A DNA stretch of 64,000 bases, from positions 80,732-144,731 of the forward strand of contig NZ_JHBW01000088.1 of assembly GCF_001273845.1 (NCBI RefSeq), given 5' to 3'. Shown piece by piece: positions 9,579 to 17,957 of this stretch. Within the stretch, counting starts at the first letter, position 1, and each line of letters opens with the position of its first letter. This DNA comes from Leucobacter musarum subsp. musarum. Its GTDB lineage: Bacteria > Actinomycetota > Actinomycetes > Actinomycetales > Microbacteriaceae. Under the pieces are notes generated by a model, which did no database searches, had not been told where the DNA came from, and was given only the letters and a program-made list of their open reading frames with translations. The translations under genes were made by a program, and so were the position numbers.

Positions 9579-9692
9579 GCGGTGCGTAGGCGAAAGCCCC
9601 GTGCCGGCGTTCATTGCGTGATCGCGGTGTGCAAAATCGCACACCGACTCACCCGCAAATACGCCGGCACGGGGCTTTCGCCTGCGCACCGC
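9579..9692. repeat. 114-bp nested palindrome with 32-bp arms (cruciform/terminator)
   Basis: Arm 9579-9610 is the reverse complement of 9661-9692 at 31 of 32 positions; the single mismatch would be a wobble pair in RNA. The 50-nt interior holds a second hairpin (8-bp arms 9625-9632 and 9639-9646). It sits between convergent genes (ABC ATPase and TagD-like), so it may act as a bidirectional terminator. It is far longer than a normal terminator and could be a mobile or repeated extragenic palindrome. No second copy is visible in this window. Confidence 0.85.
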
Positions 9693-9760
9693 GCCCACGA
9701 TCAACCTTCGTTCGGTCGGCGCTCAGGGGTCAGCGCGTGACGAGCGTCAGCGATTCGACG

Positions 9761-10159
9761 CTATGCGCCCTCGCCAAGGTCGTTCTTGATCTTCGTCGTC
9801 GACACGCCTTCGGTGCGATCGAGGTAGATGACCTCGCAGTAGGGGCGCAAGATCTCGAAGCGCTCGTCGCCCTCCCAGTCGCCACCCATCACCACGGCGT
9901 CGATCTCGTACTTCTGCACGTCGCGGATCTTCTGATCCCACGCCTCTTCGGGGATGACGAGGTCGACGTAGCGCACCGCTTCGAGCATGTTTTTGCGCGT
10001 CTCGAAGTCGTGATACGTCTTCTTGCCCTTGCCGGCGTTGAATTCCTCGGACGACGCGGCGACGACGAGGTAGTCACCGAGTGCCCGCGCGCGACGCAGC
10101 AGACGGATGTGGCCCCAGTGCAGCAGGTCAAACGTTCCGTAGGTCAGAATCCGCTTCAT
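9761..10159 (-). CDS. Glycerol-3-phosphate cytidylyltransferase-like protein (TagD family)
   Basis: A 132-aa nucleotidyltransferase. It has the start of a Rossmann-like fold (RILTYGTFDLLHWGHI, with HxGH at residues 14-17), the RTEGVSTTKI signature near the C-terminus and the short length of TagD. The family makes CDP-glycerol from CTP and glycerol-3-phosphate for teichoic acids or other glycerophosphate polymers. No other teichoic-acid gene is nearby. The start overlaps the TetR stop by 4 nt. TACACT (10166-10171) also ends 6 nt upstream, so it may have its own leaderless promoter inside the TetR gene. Confidence 0.85.
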   Translation of the reverse strand: MKRILTYGTFDLLHWGHIRLLRRARALGDYLVVAASSEEFNAGKGKKTYHDFETRKNMLEAVRYVDLVIPEEAWDQKIRDVQKYEIDAVVMGGDWEGDERFEILRPYCEVIYLDRTEGVSTTKIKNDLGEGA

Positions 10160-10728
10160 CCCTCCAGTGTACGGTTCGCGCCGTGGTGCGTCAGTCCGTG
10201 CAGCACGCGTTCCACATGCGCTACGGCCCAGGCGTCGTCGAACGGTCGGCTGCGCAGAAGCCAACGGTGCAGAATTGGGCCGACGAACAGCTCAGCCGCG
10301 TCTTCCGGTTCGGTGACCCCGGCTTGGCGAAAACGCTGCGCGATCGCGTCCATTTGCGGGTTTAGCAAGTATTCGCGGTACTGGGCGGCGAGAGCGTCAT
10401 CGAATTGCAGCTCAGCGGTGACGGTTCGCAGGAGTCGCGACTGCTGAAGATCGGTGAGTTCGGCGATCATGCCCCGAGCGAGTGCGATGAGATCTGCAGA
10501 CAACTCATCCGTGTGCGGAAGCACGATCCGTCCGTTCGGGTCTGCGCTTCGAGATCGAAGCGCATCGAACAGTATCTCCCCGGTCGAAGACCAGGTGCGG
10601 TAGAGCGTCTGCTTGCTCACGGCAGCCCGCGAGGCGATGCCTTCCATCGTCAGCGCGCGCATGCGGCCCTCGGTCATGAGTGCGAGCGCGGCTGCGTGAA
10701 CCTTGCGGCGGGTGTTTTCTCGGGCCAT
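10156..10728 (-). CDS. TetR/AcrR family transcriptional regulator
   Basis: A 190-aa regulator with an N-terminal TetR helix-turn-helix (about residues 10-55, including MEGIASRAAVSKQTLYRTW) and a helical ligand-binding domain with a TetR_C-like end. It is divergent from the SDR gene at 10787, with 58 bp between the starts, so it most likely represses that oxidoreductase and itself. The inducer is not predictable. The stop overlaps the TagD-like start. Confidence 0.85.
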   Translation of the reverse strand: MARENTRRKVHAAALALMTEGRMRALTMEGIASRAAVSKQTLYRTWSSTGEILFDALRSRSADPNGRIVLPHTDELSADLIALARGMIAELTDLQQSRLLRTVTAELQFDDALAAQYREYLLNPQMDAIAQRFRQAGVTEPEDAAELFVGPILHRWLLRSRPFDDAWAVAHVERVLHGLTHHGANRTLEG

Positions 10729-10753
10729 TCCTCCAAAGTACCCGATAGAACGA

Positions 10754-10780
10754 GACGTTGCGTCCAGTTTGGGGTATGGT
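10754..10780 (+). promoter_or_regulatory. SDR promoter: dyad and leaderless -10
   Basis: GACGTTGCGTC (10754-10764) is a short perfect dyad in the TetR/SDR divergent region. TATGGT (10775-10780) ends 6 nt before the SDR ATG, fitting a -10 for a leaderless transcript. The dyad is a candidate TetR operator. Confidence 0.4.
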
Positions 10781-10786
10781 CAAGTG

Positions 10787-11617
10787 ATGACTGAGAAGCA
10801 GGTGTGGTTCATCACGGGAGCGAATCGTGGGCTCGGTCGAGCCTTGACGATGGCCGCCCTCGACGCGGGTCATGCGGTCGTCGCGACGGTCAGAGGTTCG
10901 CATTCCCTCCCGGATCACCCGCACCTCGAGGTGATGCTCCTCGATGTGCGCGAGCGTGCGAATGCCCAGGCCGCTGTCGCGCAGGTGGTTGAGCGTCACG
11001 GACGGCTCGACGTGCTGGTGAACAACGCCGGCGTGGGGCTCGTCGGCGGTATCGAGGAGGTCTCCGAAGCCGACGTCCGTTCGACCGTCGAGACGAATTT
11101 GTATGGGCCGCTCTGGTTCAGCCAAGCCGTCATTCCCGTCATGCGACAGCAGCGCGCCGGTCGCATCGTGCAGATCTCGACGGTGGGGGCTGCGGGTACG
11201 ATGCCGCTGCTGGGCGTGTACAACGCGACGAAATGGGCGCTCGAGGCCTTCAGCGAATCGATGGCCGCAGAGGTGGCTTCGCACGGCATTCGAGTGCTGC
11301 TGATCGAGCCCGGATCGCTGGACACGGATTGGGCGGGGTCGAGCATGCGATTCAGCGATCCGATCGATGCGTACGATGCGTTGCGCACCGACGTGTTCGG
11401 CGTCGCCGACGTTCCCTGGCCCGAGAGCGACGGTGGTTGGGGGCTGCCGCCCGATGAGGCGGCAGCAGAAATACTCGCCCGCGTCGCCGACGTTGACGAT
11501 GACCGCCTGCGCGTGCTCATCGGGGACGATGCGCCGGTGCAGGTCGCCACAGCGCTCGAGCAGCGCCGGCGCGACTACGCTCGAGATCCGCGCTGGGAAT
11601 CTGCGCCGAGAGACTGA
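10787..11617 (+). CDS. SDR-family NAD(P)-dependent oxidoreductase
   Basis: A 276-aa classical short-chain dehydrogenase. It has the cofactor-binding TGANRGLG (about residues 9-16), LDVRE, NNAG (about 83-86), the catalytic Ser in ISTVGA and YNATK for Tyr/Lys. A variable C-terminus follows. The substrate is unknown. It is divergent from the TetR gene that probably controls it. The ATG at 10787 is taken because TATGGT ends 6 nt upstream; the open frame extends further 5' only as non-coding sequence. Confidence 0.88.
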   Translation: MTEKQVWFITGANRGLGRALTMAALDAGHAVVATVRGSHSLPDHPHLEVMLLDVRERANAQAAVAQVVERHGRLDVLVNNAGVGLVGGIEEVSEADVRSTVETNLYGPLWFSQAVIPVMRQQRAGRIVQISTVGAAGTMPLLGVYNATKWALEAFSESMAAEVASHGIRVLLIEPGSLDTDWAGSSMRFSDPIDAYDALRTDVFGVADVPWPESDGGWGLPPDEAAAEILARVADVDDDRLRVLIGDDAPVQVATALEQRRRDYARDPRWESAPRD

Positions 11618-11698
11618 GGCTCGAGCGCTCGTTCGCCGCGGTGCTGCCGCAGAGCGGCCACGTCGATCAAGCCCCTGCCCATTGTCACCGGCCAGGCG

Positions 11699-11727
11699 TA
11701 CCCTCGAAGCGTGGCCGAAGGGCCACG
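11699..11727 (+). promoter_or_regulatory. Promoter -10 with 5'-terminal hairpin
   Basis: TACCCT (11699-11704) is a plausible -10. CGTGGCC (11710-11716) and GGCCACG (11721-11727) then form a perfect 7-bp stem with a GAAG tetraloop, starting about where transcription should begin. The short gene at 11753 follows with a strong ribosome-binding site. Confidence 0.4.
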
Positions 11728-11752
11728 AGACTCACCTGAACGAGGAGGCACC

Positions 11753-11917
11753 ATGACGCTGACGAACGAGCACCGCACGCCCGATCACGAGTCGGACCCG
11801 GCCCACAACGTCGAGGTCGGCCAGGAGTGGACCGACGAGGGCGGCGCATCGCACCTCGGGCCCGCAACGCACACGAAGGCGTCCGACCCCGAGGCGGGCG
11901 GAGACGACGAAGAGTAG
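11753..11917 (+). CDS. Small acidic hypothetical protein (54 aa)
   Basis: The 54-residue product is rich in Asp, Glu, His and Thr, with no hydrophobic segment or known motif, and ends in GGDDEE. GAGGAGG lies 5 nt before the ATG, an unusually strong ribosome-binding site that supports real translation. Its mRNA probably starts with the hairpin at 11710-11727. It is convergent with the SCO4848-like gene; a short GC-rich stem near 11919-11932 may terminate it. Function unknown. Confidence 0.6.
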   Translation: MTLTNEHRTPDHESDPAHNVEVGQEWTDEGGASHLGPATHTKASDPEAGGDDEE

Positions 11918-11984
11918 CCCCGTCGGGGGCGAGTCGCCTGGCCTGCAGCAGATCCCCGCTGCGGGCCGGGCGTTCGAGCGTGAA

Positions 11985-12200
11985 TTACGCGACGAGCACC
12001 CAGATGCCCGCGATCGCGGAGACGAGCGCGATGAGCAGGGCGATGCCGATGAGCACCGCGTGCACCTTCAAGAACGTGGTCGCGCGGCCCTGCTCATCGC
12101 GTGCGCGGGAGTCTTTCGCCACCCGCGTCCAGAATCGCGGCCACACGACCACGTTGTAAACGGCGTTGATGAGCAGCAGAATTCCTGCGAAGACGGTCAT
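11985..12200 (-). CDS. SCO4848-family small membrane protein
   Basis: A 71-aa protein with two membrane helices (about residues 3-22 and 46-69) flanking a charged loop with WPRFWTRVAKDSRA. Length, topology and the loop resemble the conserved actinobacterial SCO4848 family, whose function is unknown. The ATG at 12200 has TAAACT (12207-12212 on the minus strand) 6 nt upstream. That -10 overlaps the TAA stop of the MFS gene, so promoter and stop codon share bases. Confidence 0.7.
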   Translation of the reverse strand: MTVFAGILLLINAVYNVVVWPRFWTRVAKDSRARDEQGRATTFLKVHAVLIGIALLIALVSAIAGIWVLVA

Positions 12201-12209
12201 GGCTCCAGT

Positions 12210-13397
12210 TTAGGCGGCGGCCCCACGCGAGGCCCGCGCACTCGTGACGCCGAAAATCAGCTCGATGACGGCGACGCCGGCGAGCATCAGCAGCACGGCG
12301 GGCCATCCGACGCCGGCCTCCACGAGCAGGCCGGGCACCAGGGGCCCGGCTGCAGCGGCGCCGTACCCGATGCCCTGGCTGATCGCGGAGAACGCGGCCG
12401 TCTGCGCCACGCTCGGCGCGGTGAAGACGATCAGCGCGATCGAGAGCCCGAAGGCCGAGCTCAAGGCGATGCCGAGCACCGCGATTGCGGCCGGCATGAA
12501 TGCGACCGGGGCGAACGCGAGCCCGAGCAGTCCGGTGATCGCCAGGGTCGCCGTGACCGTCAGCAGGCCGATGCGCCAGTGCACGCGTGACGCGAGGCTG
12601 GGGGCGGCGAGCGATGCGGGCAGCCCGGCGATACTCATCCATGCGAGCAGCAGCCCGGCCTGCGCCGGGTCGGCGCCGCGGTCGACCGCGATCGTGGGCA
12701 GCCACGCCGTCAGCGAGAAGTAGATGAGCGCCTGGCAGCCGAAGAACCCGGTCACCGGCCACAGCCCGCGGGCGCGGAAGATCGATTCGCGGGGCGCATC
12801 GAGAGCCACGTTGCCGCCGCGCTCACCGCCGTCGATGCGTTTCCCGAAGACGAGTGCGAGGCCGAGGGCGACCAGCAGCGGTACCGCCCAGGCGGCCAGC
12901 GACGGGCCGACCCGATCGCCGAGCGCGTGGAAGAGCGGCACCGAGAGCGCGGCACCGGTTGCGGCGCTGACGCCGAACGACGTGGTGTAGACGCCGGTCC
13001 AGAACCCGCCACGCGCCGCGAGCGCATGCCGAATGATCTGCGGGGCGAGGATGCCGAGCAGTGCGATCGAGGCGCCCACGATCACGGTTCCGGCGAAGAG
13101 CGTGCCGGGTACGAACGGGCGCAGCAGCGTCGCGAGTGCGAGCGCGGCGAGCAGCGCGGCAATCGCGCGCGAGAGGCCGAGGCGCGACACGAGCCACGGG
13201 GCGAGCGGGGAGGCGAGGCCGAAGAGCAGCACCGGAATGGCGCTCAGGATCGCGATCGCGGTGTGCGACAGCTCGTAGCCGGCGCCGATCTCGCTGAGCA
13301 GCGGGGAGACGCTCGTGATCGGGTAGCGAACGCTCAGCCCGACGGCGATCGTGAGGATTCCTGCGGCGACTCCCTGACGGCGGTCAGGGCTGTTCAT
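12210..13397 (-). CDS. CynX/NimT-type MFS transporter
   Basis: A 395-aa carrier with about 12 membrane helices, resembling the cyanate/2-nitroimidazole (CynX/NimT) branch of the major facilitator superfamily. It begins MNSPDRRQGVAAG and overlaps the end of the GntR gene by 14 nt, so the pair forms a regulator-transporter operon. The frame stays open upstream inside the GntR gene, but that stretch is out of frame with GntR and is not coding. The substrate is probably a small nitrogenous anion or acid linked to the neighbouring amidohydrolases (inference). Confidence 0.8.
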   Translation of the reverse strand: MNSPDRRQGVAAGILTIAVGLSVRYPITSVSPLLSEIGAGYELSHTAIAILSAIPVLLFGLASPLAPWLVSRLGLSRAIAALLAALALATLLRPFVPGTLFAGTVIVGASIALLGILAPQIIRHALAARGGFWTGVYTTSFGVSAATGAALSVPLFHALGDRVGPSLAAWAVPLLVALGLALVFGKRIDGGERGGNVALDAPRESIFRARGLWPVTGFFGCQALIYFSLTAWLPTIAVDRGADPAQAGLLLAWMSIAGLPASLAAPSLASRVHWRIGLLTVTATLAITGLLGLAFAPVAFMPAAIAVLGIALSSAFGLSIALIVFTAPSVAQTAAFSAISQGIGYGAAAAGPLVPGLLVEAGVGWPAVLLMLAGVAVIELIFGVTSARASRGAAA

Positions 13398-14067
13398 CGA
13401 GCAGCTGCTCTTGCTGCGACAGTACCCCGAGGGCGGCGTCGCGCGCGAGATCGGCATCGCCTGCGGCGATCGCGCGAAGCAGTGCCTCATGCTGATCGGC
13501 CTGATCCGGATCGCTGCCCGCGGCCAGACACGACGCGTCCGAGATCGATTCGCGCAGGGAGGTGTCGAAGCTGGCGTAGATGTCCGAGAGGAGCCGGTTC
13601 CCCGAGGCGTCGGCGATGGCGAGGTGGAACGCGACGTCCGATTCGGTGAAGGCGGCGGTGTCGCGATCTCGAATCGCCTCTCGACGCTGCGCGAGCAGCG
13701 CTTCGAGGTGCTCCACGTCGCTGTCGTCGCGGGCGGTCGCGGCTTCGGATGCGGCGAGCGCGTCGAGTGCGCGCCGCACGCGGATGACCTCGCGACTGTC
13801 GGCGGAGTGCAGTGCTCGGCGCAGGGCGACCTGGGTGGGGTCGGTGGCGATGACGTAGGTGCCATCGCCCTGTCGGGCTTCGAGCAGGCCGAGCTGCACG
13901 AGTGCGCGCACGCCCTCGCGCACCGAGGGCCGGCTGACGCCGAGGGCGACGGTGAGCTCGGCTTCGGAGGGAATGCGGGTGCCCAGCACCCACCGCCCCT
14001 CGCTGATCTCGCGCTTCAGCTCATCGACAACAGTGTCGACCAGTGAGCGCCGTTGAATGTGTCGCAC
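13384..14067 (-). CDS. GntR/FadR-type transcriptional regulator (FCD domain)
   Basis: A 227-aa regulator. The winged helix lies in the first 75 residues (GTRIPSEAELTVALGVSRPSVREGVRALVQLGLLEARQGDGTYV, split here across the motif). An all-helical FCD ligand-binding domain follows, with metal-site-like D...H residues (ESDVAFHLAIADASGN, DQHEALLRAI). GTG at 14067 is chosen because AAGGA lies 7 nt upstream. It is divergent from the amidohydrolase at 14178 and precedes the MFS gene, so it likely controls both. Confidence 0.88.
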   Translation of the reverse strand: MRHIQRRSLVDTVVDELKREISEGRWVLGTRIPSEAELTVALGVSRPSVREGVRALVQLGLLEARQGDGTYVIATDPTQVALRRALHSADSREVIRVRRALDALAASEAATARDDSDVEHLEALLAQRREAIRDRDTAAFTESDVAFHLAIADASGNRLLSDIYASFDTSLRESISDASCLAAGSDPDQADQHEALLRAIAAGDADLARDAALGVLSQQEQLLDEQP

Positions 14068-14096
14068 GTGACCATCCTTGCAGATTGCGGGAGTTG

Positions 14097-14109
14097 TATG
14101 GTTATCATA
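14097..14109. promoter_or_regulatory. Candidate GntR operator
   Basis: TATGGTTATCATA is a dyad (TATG/CATA arms, 5-nt centre) in the 110-bp region between the divergent GntR and amidohydrolase starts. It is AT-rich against a GC-rich background and suits a FadR-type dimer. Confidence 0.5.
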
Positions 14110-14177
14110 TGTCTTACGTTTACCGGACGCCATCCCAGAGACCGGTTCGAGCGAGATCTTCCGAGAAAGGTTCACCA

Positions 14178-15230
14178 ATGACGGCGACCCCTCCGCCCCT
14201 GCTGCGCACCCCCGGCCTCGTCGACGGCCACATTCACCCCGACAAGTCGTCGTGGGGTCGTCCGTGGATGTCGAGGCGCCCGGCGAGCACGCTCGCCGAA
14301 CTCATCGAAAACGACCGCGCGACGCAGTTCGGCTACGACACCTCGGTCGAGGAGCGGGCCTTTGCGCTCTTCTCGAACGCGCTCGCGAACGGCACGCTCG
14401 CGCTGCGCGCGCACGTCGATGTCGCCTCCGAGCTCGGCACGGCAAACGTCGAAGGTGTGCGGGCCGCAGCGGAGCGGTTGCCCGATCTCACCGTGCAGAT
14501 CGTCGCCTTTCCGCAGTTCGGTCTGCTCACGAACCCGGGCACACTCAAGGTCATGGCTGCGTCGCTCGACGCGGGCGCCGACTTGGTCGGCGGCATCGAT
14601 CCGGGCGGCATCGAGGGAGACCTGCACGGTCACCTCGATGCGGTGTTCGGGCTCGCTGATCGCGCAGGCCGCGACCTCGACATTCACCTGCACGACGGCG
14701 GCGAAGACGGGCTCGCGCAGATCCGCGAGATCGCGCGGCGCACCGTCGCCGGTGGGCGCCAGGGGCGCGTCACCATCGGCCATGCGTTCGCGCTGTGCGA
14801 TGCATCGCTGCCGAGTCTCGGCGAGACGCTCGACCGGGTCGCGGAGGCGGGCATCTGGATCGCCACGTGCGCGCTCGGGCCCGACCCCGTGCCCGATCTC
14901 GATCAGTTCGAACGCCACGGCGTGCGCGTCGTCGCCGGGTCCGATGGCGTTCGCGACTCGTGGAGCCCCTTCGGTACCGGCAGCATGGTCGATCGTGCGC
15001 ATCTGCTCGCCTATCGCACCGGAGCGATCACCGACGCCGAGCTCGAACGGGCCTTCCGCATCGCTTCGACGCACGGCGGCGAGATGCTCGGCGTGGCCGA
15101 GATTGCCGAGTGGACGCCCGAGAGCGGCACCCGGCTCGAGTTCGCTGCCGAGAATGTGGCGCAGCTGGTGACGGATCGCCCGGCCCCGGTGCGCGTGCTG
15201 CGCGGCGGGCACGAGGTCGTCGCCCGCTGA
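14178..15230 (+). CDS. Cytosine deaminase/AtzC-like amidohydrolase
   Basis: A 350-aa metal-dependent hydrolase of the amidohydrolase superfamily, close to cytosine deaminase and N-isopropylammelide hydrolase. The metal site looks complete: HIHPDK near residue 18, a central His in DIHLHDGGED, TIGHAF, and the Asp in GSDGVRDSW. It should hydrolytically deaminate or open a cyclic amidine or amide; the actual substrate is unknown. AAAGG lies 7 nt before the ATG. It faces the GntR/MFS pair and precedes the Dpp-type importer. Confidence 0.82.
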   Translation: MTATPPPLLRTPGLVDGHIHPDKSSWGRPWMSRRPASTLAELIENDRATQFGYDTSVEERAFALFSNALANGTLALRAHVDVASELGTANVEGVRAAAERLPDLTVQIVAFPQFGLLTNPGTLKVMAASLDAGADLVGGIDPGGIEGDLHGHLDAVFGLADRAGRDLDIHLHDGGEDGLAQIREIARRTVAGGRQGRVTIGHAFALCDASLPSLGETLDRVAEAGIWIATCALGPDPVPDLDQFERHGVRVVAGSDGVRDSWSPFGTGSMVDRAHLLAYRTGAITDAELERAFRIASTHGGEMLGVAEIAEWTPESGTRLEFAAENVAQLVTDRPAPVRVLRGGHEVVAR

Positions 15231-15349
15231 CTGGCTCGTGGGGTGCTGCGTGACAGCGTCTCCGCGATCCACCCCCCGCGTGTTCTTTACCCTGAACCAC
15301 CCATCACCCATCACCACCTGATTCACCCCGCTGGAACAAAGGAGTCCCC

Positions 15350-17002
15350 GTGACCATCAGACGACCTCTCACGCTGATCGGTGCAGTCGCCGCCGCAGCG
15401 CTGACGCTCACCGCATGCTCGGGCGGAGGCGGCGGCAGCGCGGGCGGAGGCCAGGGCGGCGCCGCGTTCGATATCGACGCCGCGAGCCTCGCCACCACGA
15501 CCGACCCGGGCACGCAGCCCGTCGACCGCGTGACCTGGAACCTGCCCTACGAGCCGCTGTCGCTCGACCCGATGCTGACGTTCAACTACGCGGAGAACAC
15601 GGTCGATGCGAACCTCTGCGAGGGTCTCACCCGCATCACCCCCGACCTCACCATCGAGAACGCGCTCGCCGAGAAGGTCGAGTCGCCGAACGACACCACG
15701 TACGTGTACACGCTGCGCAGCGGGGTGACCTTCTGGGACGGCACGCCGTTGACCGCCGCCGACGTCGTGTTCTCGCTCGGGCGCCAGGTCGGCCCCGACT
15801 CGGCGACGTACTGGTCCGACTACTTCAAGAATGTGAGCTCGGTCGAGCAGACCGGCGATAATCAGGTCACCGTGACGCTCTCGCAGCCCGACGCGCTCTT
15901 CGAGCAGGGCATGTCGAGTGCGGCCGGCGCCATCGTCTCGAAGGCGGCCGCCGAATCCGCGGGCGAGCAGTTCGGCACCCCGAAGGGTGGGCTCATGTGC
16001 ACCGGCCCGTTCTCGCTCGCGAGCTGGGAGCCCGGCAAGGCGATCACGCTCGCGAAGAACGCCGACTACTGGGATGCGAACCTCGTGCCGAAGGTCGAGG
16101 AGCTCTCGTTCAGCTTCATCGCCGACGAGTCGACCGCGGTGAACGCCCTGCGCACCGGTGACGTCGACGGCCAGTTCTTCTACCTGCCGCCGGCCGGGCT
16201 CACGCAGCTCGAGAACAGCGATGCGTCGATCACCTTCGGCAAGTCGTACATCTTCTGGTCGCTGCGCGCGATTCAGGAGACGGGCACCTTCTCGAACCCG
16301 AAGGTGCGCGAGGCGCTGCTCGCCGCGATCGACACGCAGGCCATCGCCGACGTGGTGTTCCAGGGCGCCGCGATTCCGTCGCCGGTGCTCACCGGGCCTG
16401 CCTACTACGGCGATGACGAGGCCGGCAAGCTGTTCCAGGAGGCGTTCGACAGCTACTCCGTGAAGCCCGACATCGAGAAGGCGAAGTCGTTGCTCGCCGA
16501 AGCCGGCGACGTCTCGGCTCCCATCGTGCTCGGCGTGCAGGGCTCATCGGCCGTGCATGAGCAGACGGCCAACCTGATCCAGGCCGCCGGCGAGGCTATC
16601 GGGCTCAAGATCGAGACCAAGGTGATTCCGGTCGAGCAGTTCGGCAACCTCTACTTCGACCCGAAGGCGCGCGAGGGCCTCGACGGCTTCTTCACGACCT
16701 ACTACGGCAACGTGACCGACCCGCTCGACGTCTACACGACGTTCACGCCCGACAGCACCAACAACTTCATCAAGTACGACGGTGCGGCACAGGAGCTCGA
16801 CGACGCTCGCAAGACGCTCGACCCGGTCGAGCGCGCGAAGTACACGATCGCCGCGCAGGAGAAGATCACGCGCGACCTGCCATGGCTGCCGATGGGTGAC
16901 CTGCCGGTGATCCTGGTGCAGAACAACGGCATCTCGGGGGCGACGGCGTCGTCGGCCTACCTCGGCTACCCCTGGGCGGCCACTATCGGAGGCGTGGAGT
17001 AG
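15350..17002 (+). CDS. Dpp-type ABC transporter, substrate-binding lipoprotein
   Basis: A 550-aa family 5 solute-binding protein. It has a lipoprotein signal with lipobox LTAC at about residue 20 and a Gly-rich linker. The typical start of the mature domain (WNLPYEPLSLDPML) and the SBP_bac_5 signatures (VYTLRSGVTFWDGTPLTAADVVFSL) follow. It binds a peptide or other bulky polar ligand for the permeases that follow. The GTG start has AAAGGAG 5 nt upstream. TACCCT near 15288 is a possible -10 for this six-gene operon. Confidence 0.92.
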   Translation: MTIRRPLTLIGAVAAAALTLTACSGGGGGSAGGGQGGAAFDIDAASLATTTDPGTQPVDRVTWNLPYEPLSLDPMLTFNYAENTVDANLCEGLTRITPDLTIENALAEKVESPNDTTYVYTLRSGVTFWDGTPLTAADVVFSLGRQVGPDSATYWSDYFKNVSSVEQTGDNQVTVTLSQPDALFEQGMSSAAGAIVSKAAAESAGEQFGTPKGGLMCTGPFSLASWEPGKAITLAKNADYWDANLVPKVEELSFSFIADESTAVNALRTGDVDGQFFYLPPAGLTQLENSDASITFGKSYIFWSLRAIQETGTFSNPKVREALLAAIDTQAIADVVFQGAAIPSPVLTGPAYYGDDEAGKLFQEAFDSYSVKPDIEKAKSLLAEAGDVSAPIVLGVQGSSAVHEQTANLIQAAGEAIGLKIETKVIPVEQFGNLYFDPKAREGLDGFFTTYYGNVTDPLDVYTTFTPDSTNNFIKYDGAAQELDDARKTLDPVERAKYTIAAQEKITRDLPWLPMGDLPVILVQNNGISGATASSAYLGYPWAATIGGVE

Positions 17003-17006
17003 CACC

Positions 17007-17957
17007 GTGTCGATTCCCTCATTCCTGCTGAGGCGCGCGGGCGGCCTGCTGCTCGTGCTGCTGGTGACCTCGTTCGTGGTCTTCGGCATGATGTACCTCG
17101 CCCCGGGGAGCCCGCTGAGCTTCGTGCTCGGCCCCCGGGGCGGCACGGCCGAGCAGATCGCCCGGGTCACCGCGCAGTACCACCTCGACGACCCGTTCTT
17201 CGTGCGCTACTTCGCCTGGATCGGTGATGTCGTGCAGGGCAACCTCGGCGACTCGGTGGTCTACCGCCAGCCCGTCGCCGACCTCATCGGCGGTCGCATC
17301 GGCACGACGGTGGCGCTCATCGCGCTCGCCACCGTCATCATCGCGGTCGTCGGCATCGGCCTCGGTCTCTTCGCCTCGCTCAAGGGCGGCTGGGCCGACC
17401 AGGTCGTCACCACGCTCGCGACGCTCGGCCTCGCGACACCCGCGTTCGTCGTCGGCGTCGCACTGATCAGCGTATTCGCGGTGGGGCTCGGCTGGTTCCC
17501 GACGAACGGCAGCGGCAGTGGCGGCGTCGACACGCTGTACCACCTGCTGCTGCCGGCGGTCGCGCTGGCGGTGGCGAGCGCGGCGTACCAGGCGCGCATC
17601 ACCCGCGCCTCGGTGCTCGAGGAGCAGGGCCGCGAGCACGTGCAGACGGCGACGGCCCGCGGTCTGCGCTCCGGCATCATCATTCGACGGCACATCCTGC
17701 GCAACGCTCTGATCCCGATCACCACCGTGCTCGGACTCACCGTCGCGACGCTCATCGCCGGCGCAGTGGTCATCGAGAATGTGTTCGCGCTCGACGGCCT
17801 CGGGTCGCTGCTCGTGCGGGCGATCCTGCAGCGCGACTTCGCGGTCGTGCAGGCCGTGATTCTCGTGCTCGTCGTCGCCTTCGTCGTCATCAACGCGATC
17901 GTCGACTTCCTCTACACGATCATCGATCCGCGCATTCAGTTGGGGAGCAAGCAATGA
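17007..17957 (+). CDS. Dpp-type ABC transporter permease (DppB-like)
   Basis: A 316-aa permease with about six helices, the extracytoplasmic loop between helices 1 and 2 (GPRGGTAEQIARVTAQYHLDDP region) and the EAA loop (REHVQTATARGLRSG). It starts with GTG 4 nt after the binding-protein stop and overlaps the next gene by 4 nt. It pairs with the DppC-like subunit. Confidence 0.93.
   Translation: MSIPSFLLRRAGGLLLVLLVTSFVVFGMMYLAPGSPLSFVLGPRGGTAEQIARVTAQYHLDDPFFVRYFAWIGDVVQGNLGDSVVYRQPVADLIGGRIGTTVALIALATVIIAVVGIGLGLFASLKGGWADQVVTTLATLGLATPAFVVGVALISVFAVGLGWFPTNGSGSGGVDTLYHLLLPAVALAVASAAYQARITRASVLEEQGREHVQTATARGLRSGIIIRRHILRNALIPITTVLGLTVATLIAGAVVIENVFALDGLGSLLVRAILQRDFAVVQAVILVLVVAFVVINAIVDFLYTIIDPRIQLGSKQ

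Noticed and set aside
13398..13865. Upstream extension of the CynX-like frame, suggesting a fusion
   Set aside because: The extension is Ser/Thr/Arg-rich shadow of the GntR gene in another frame.
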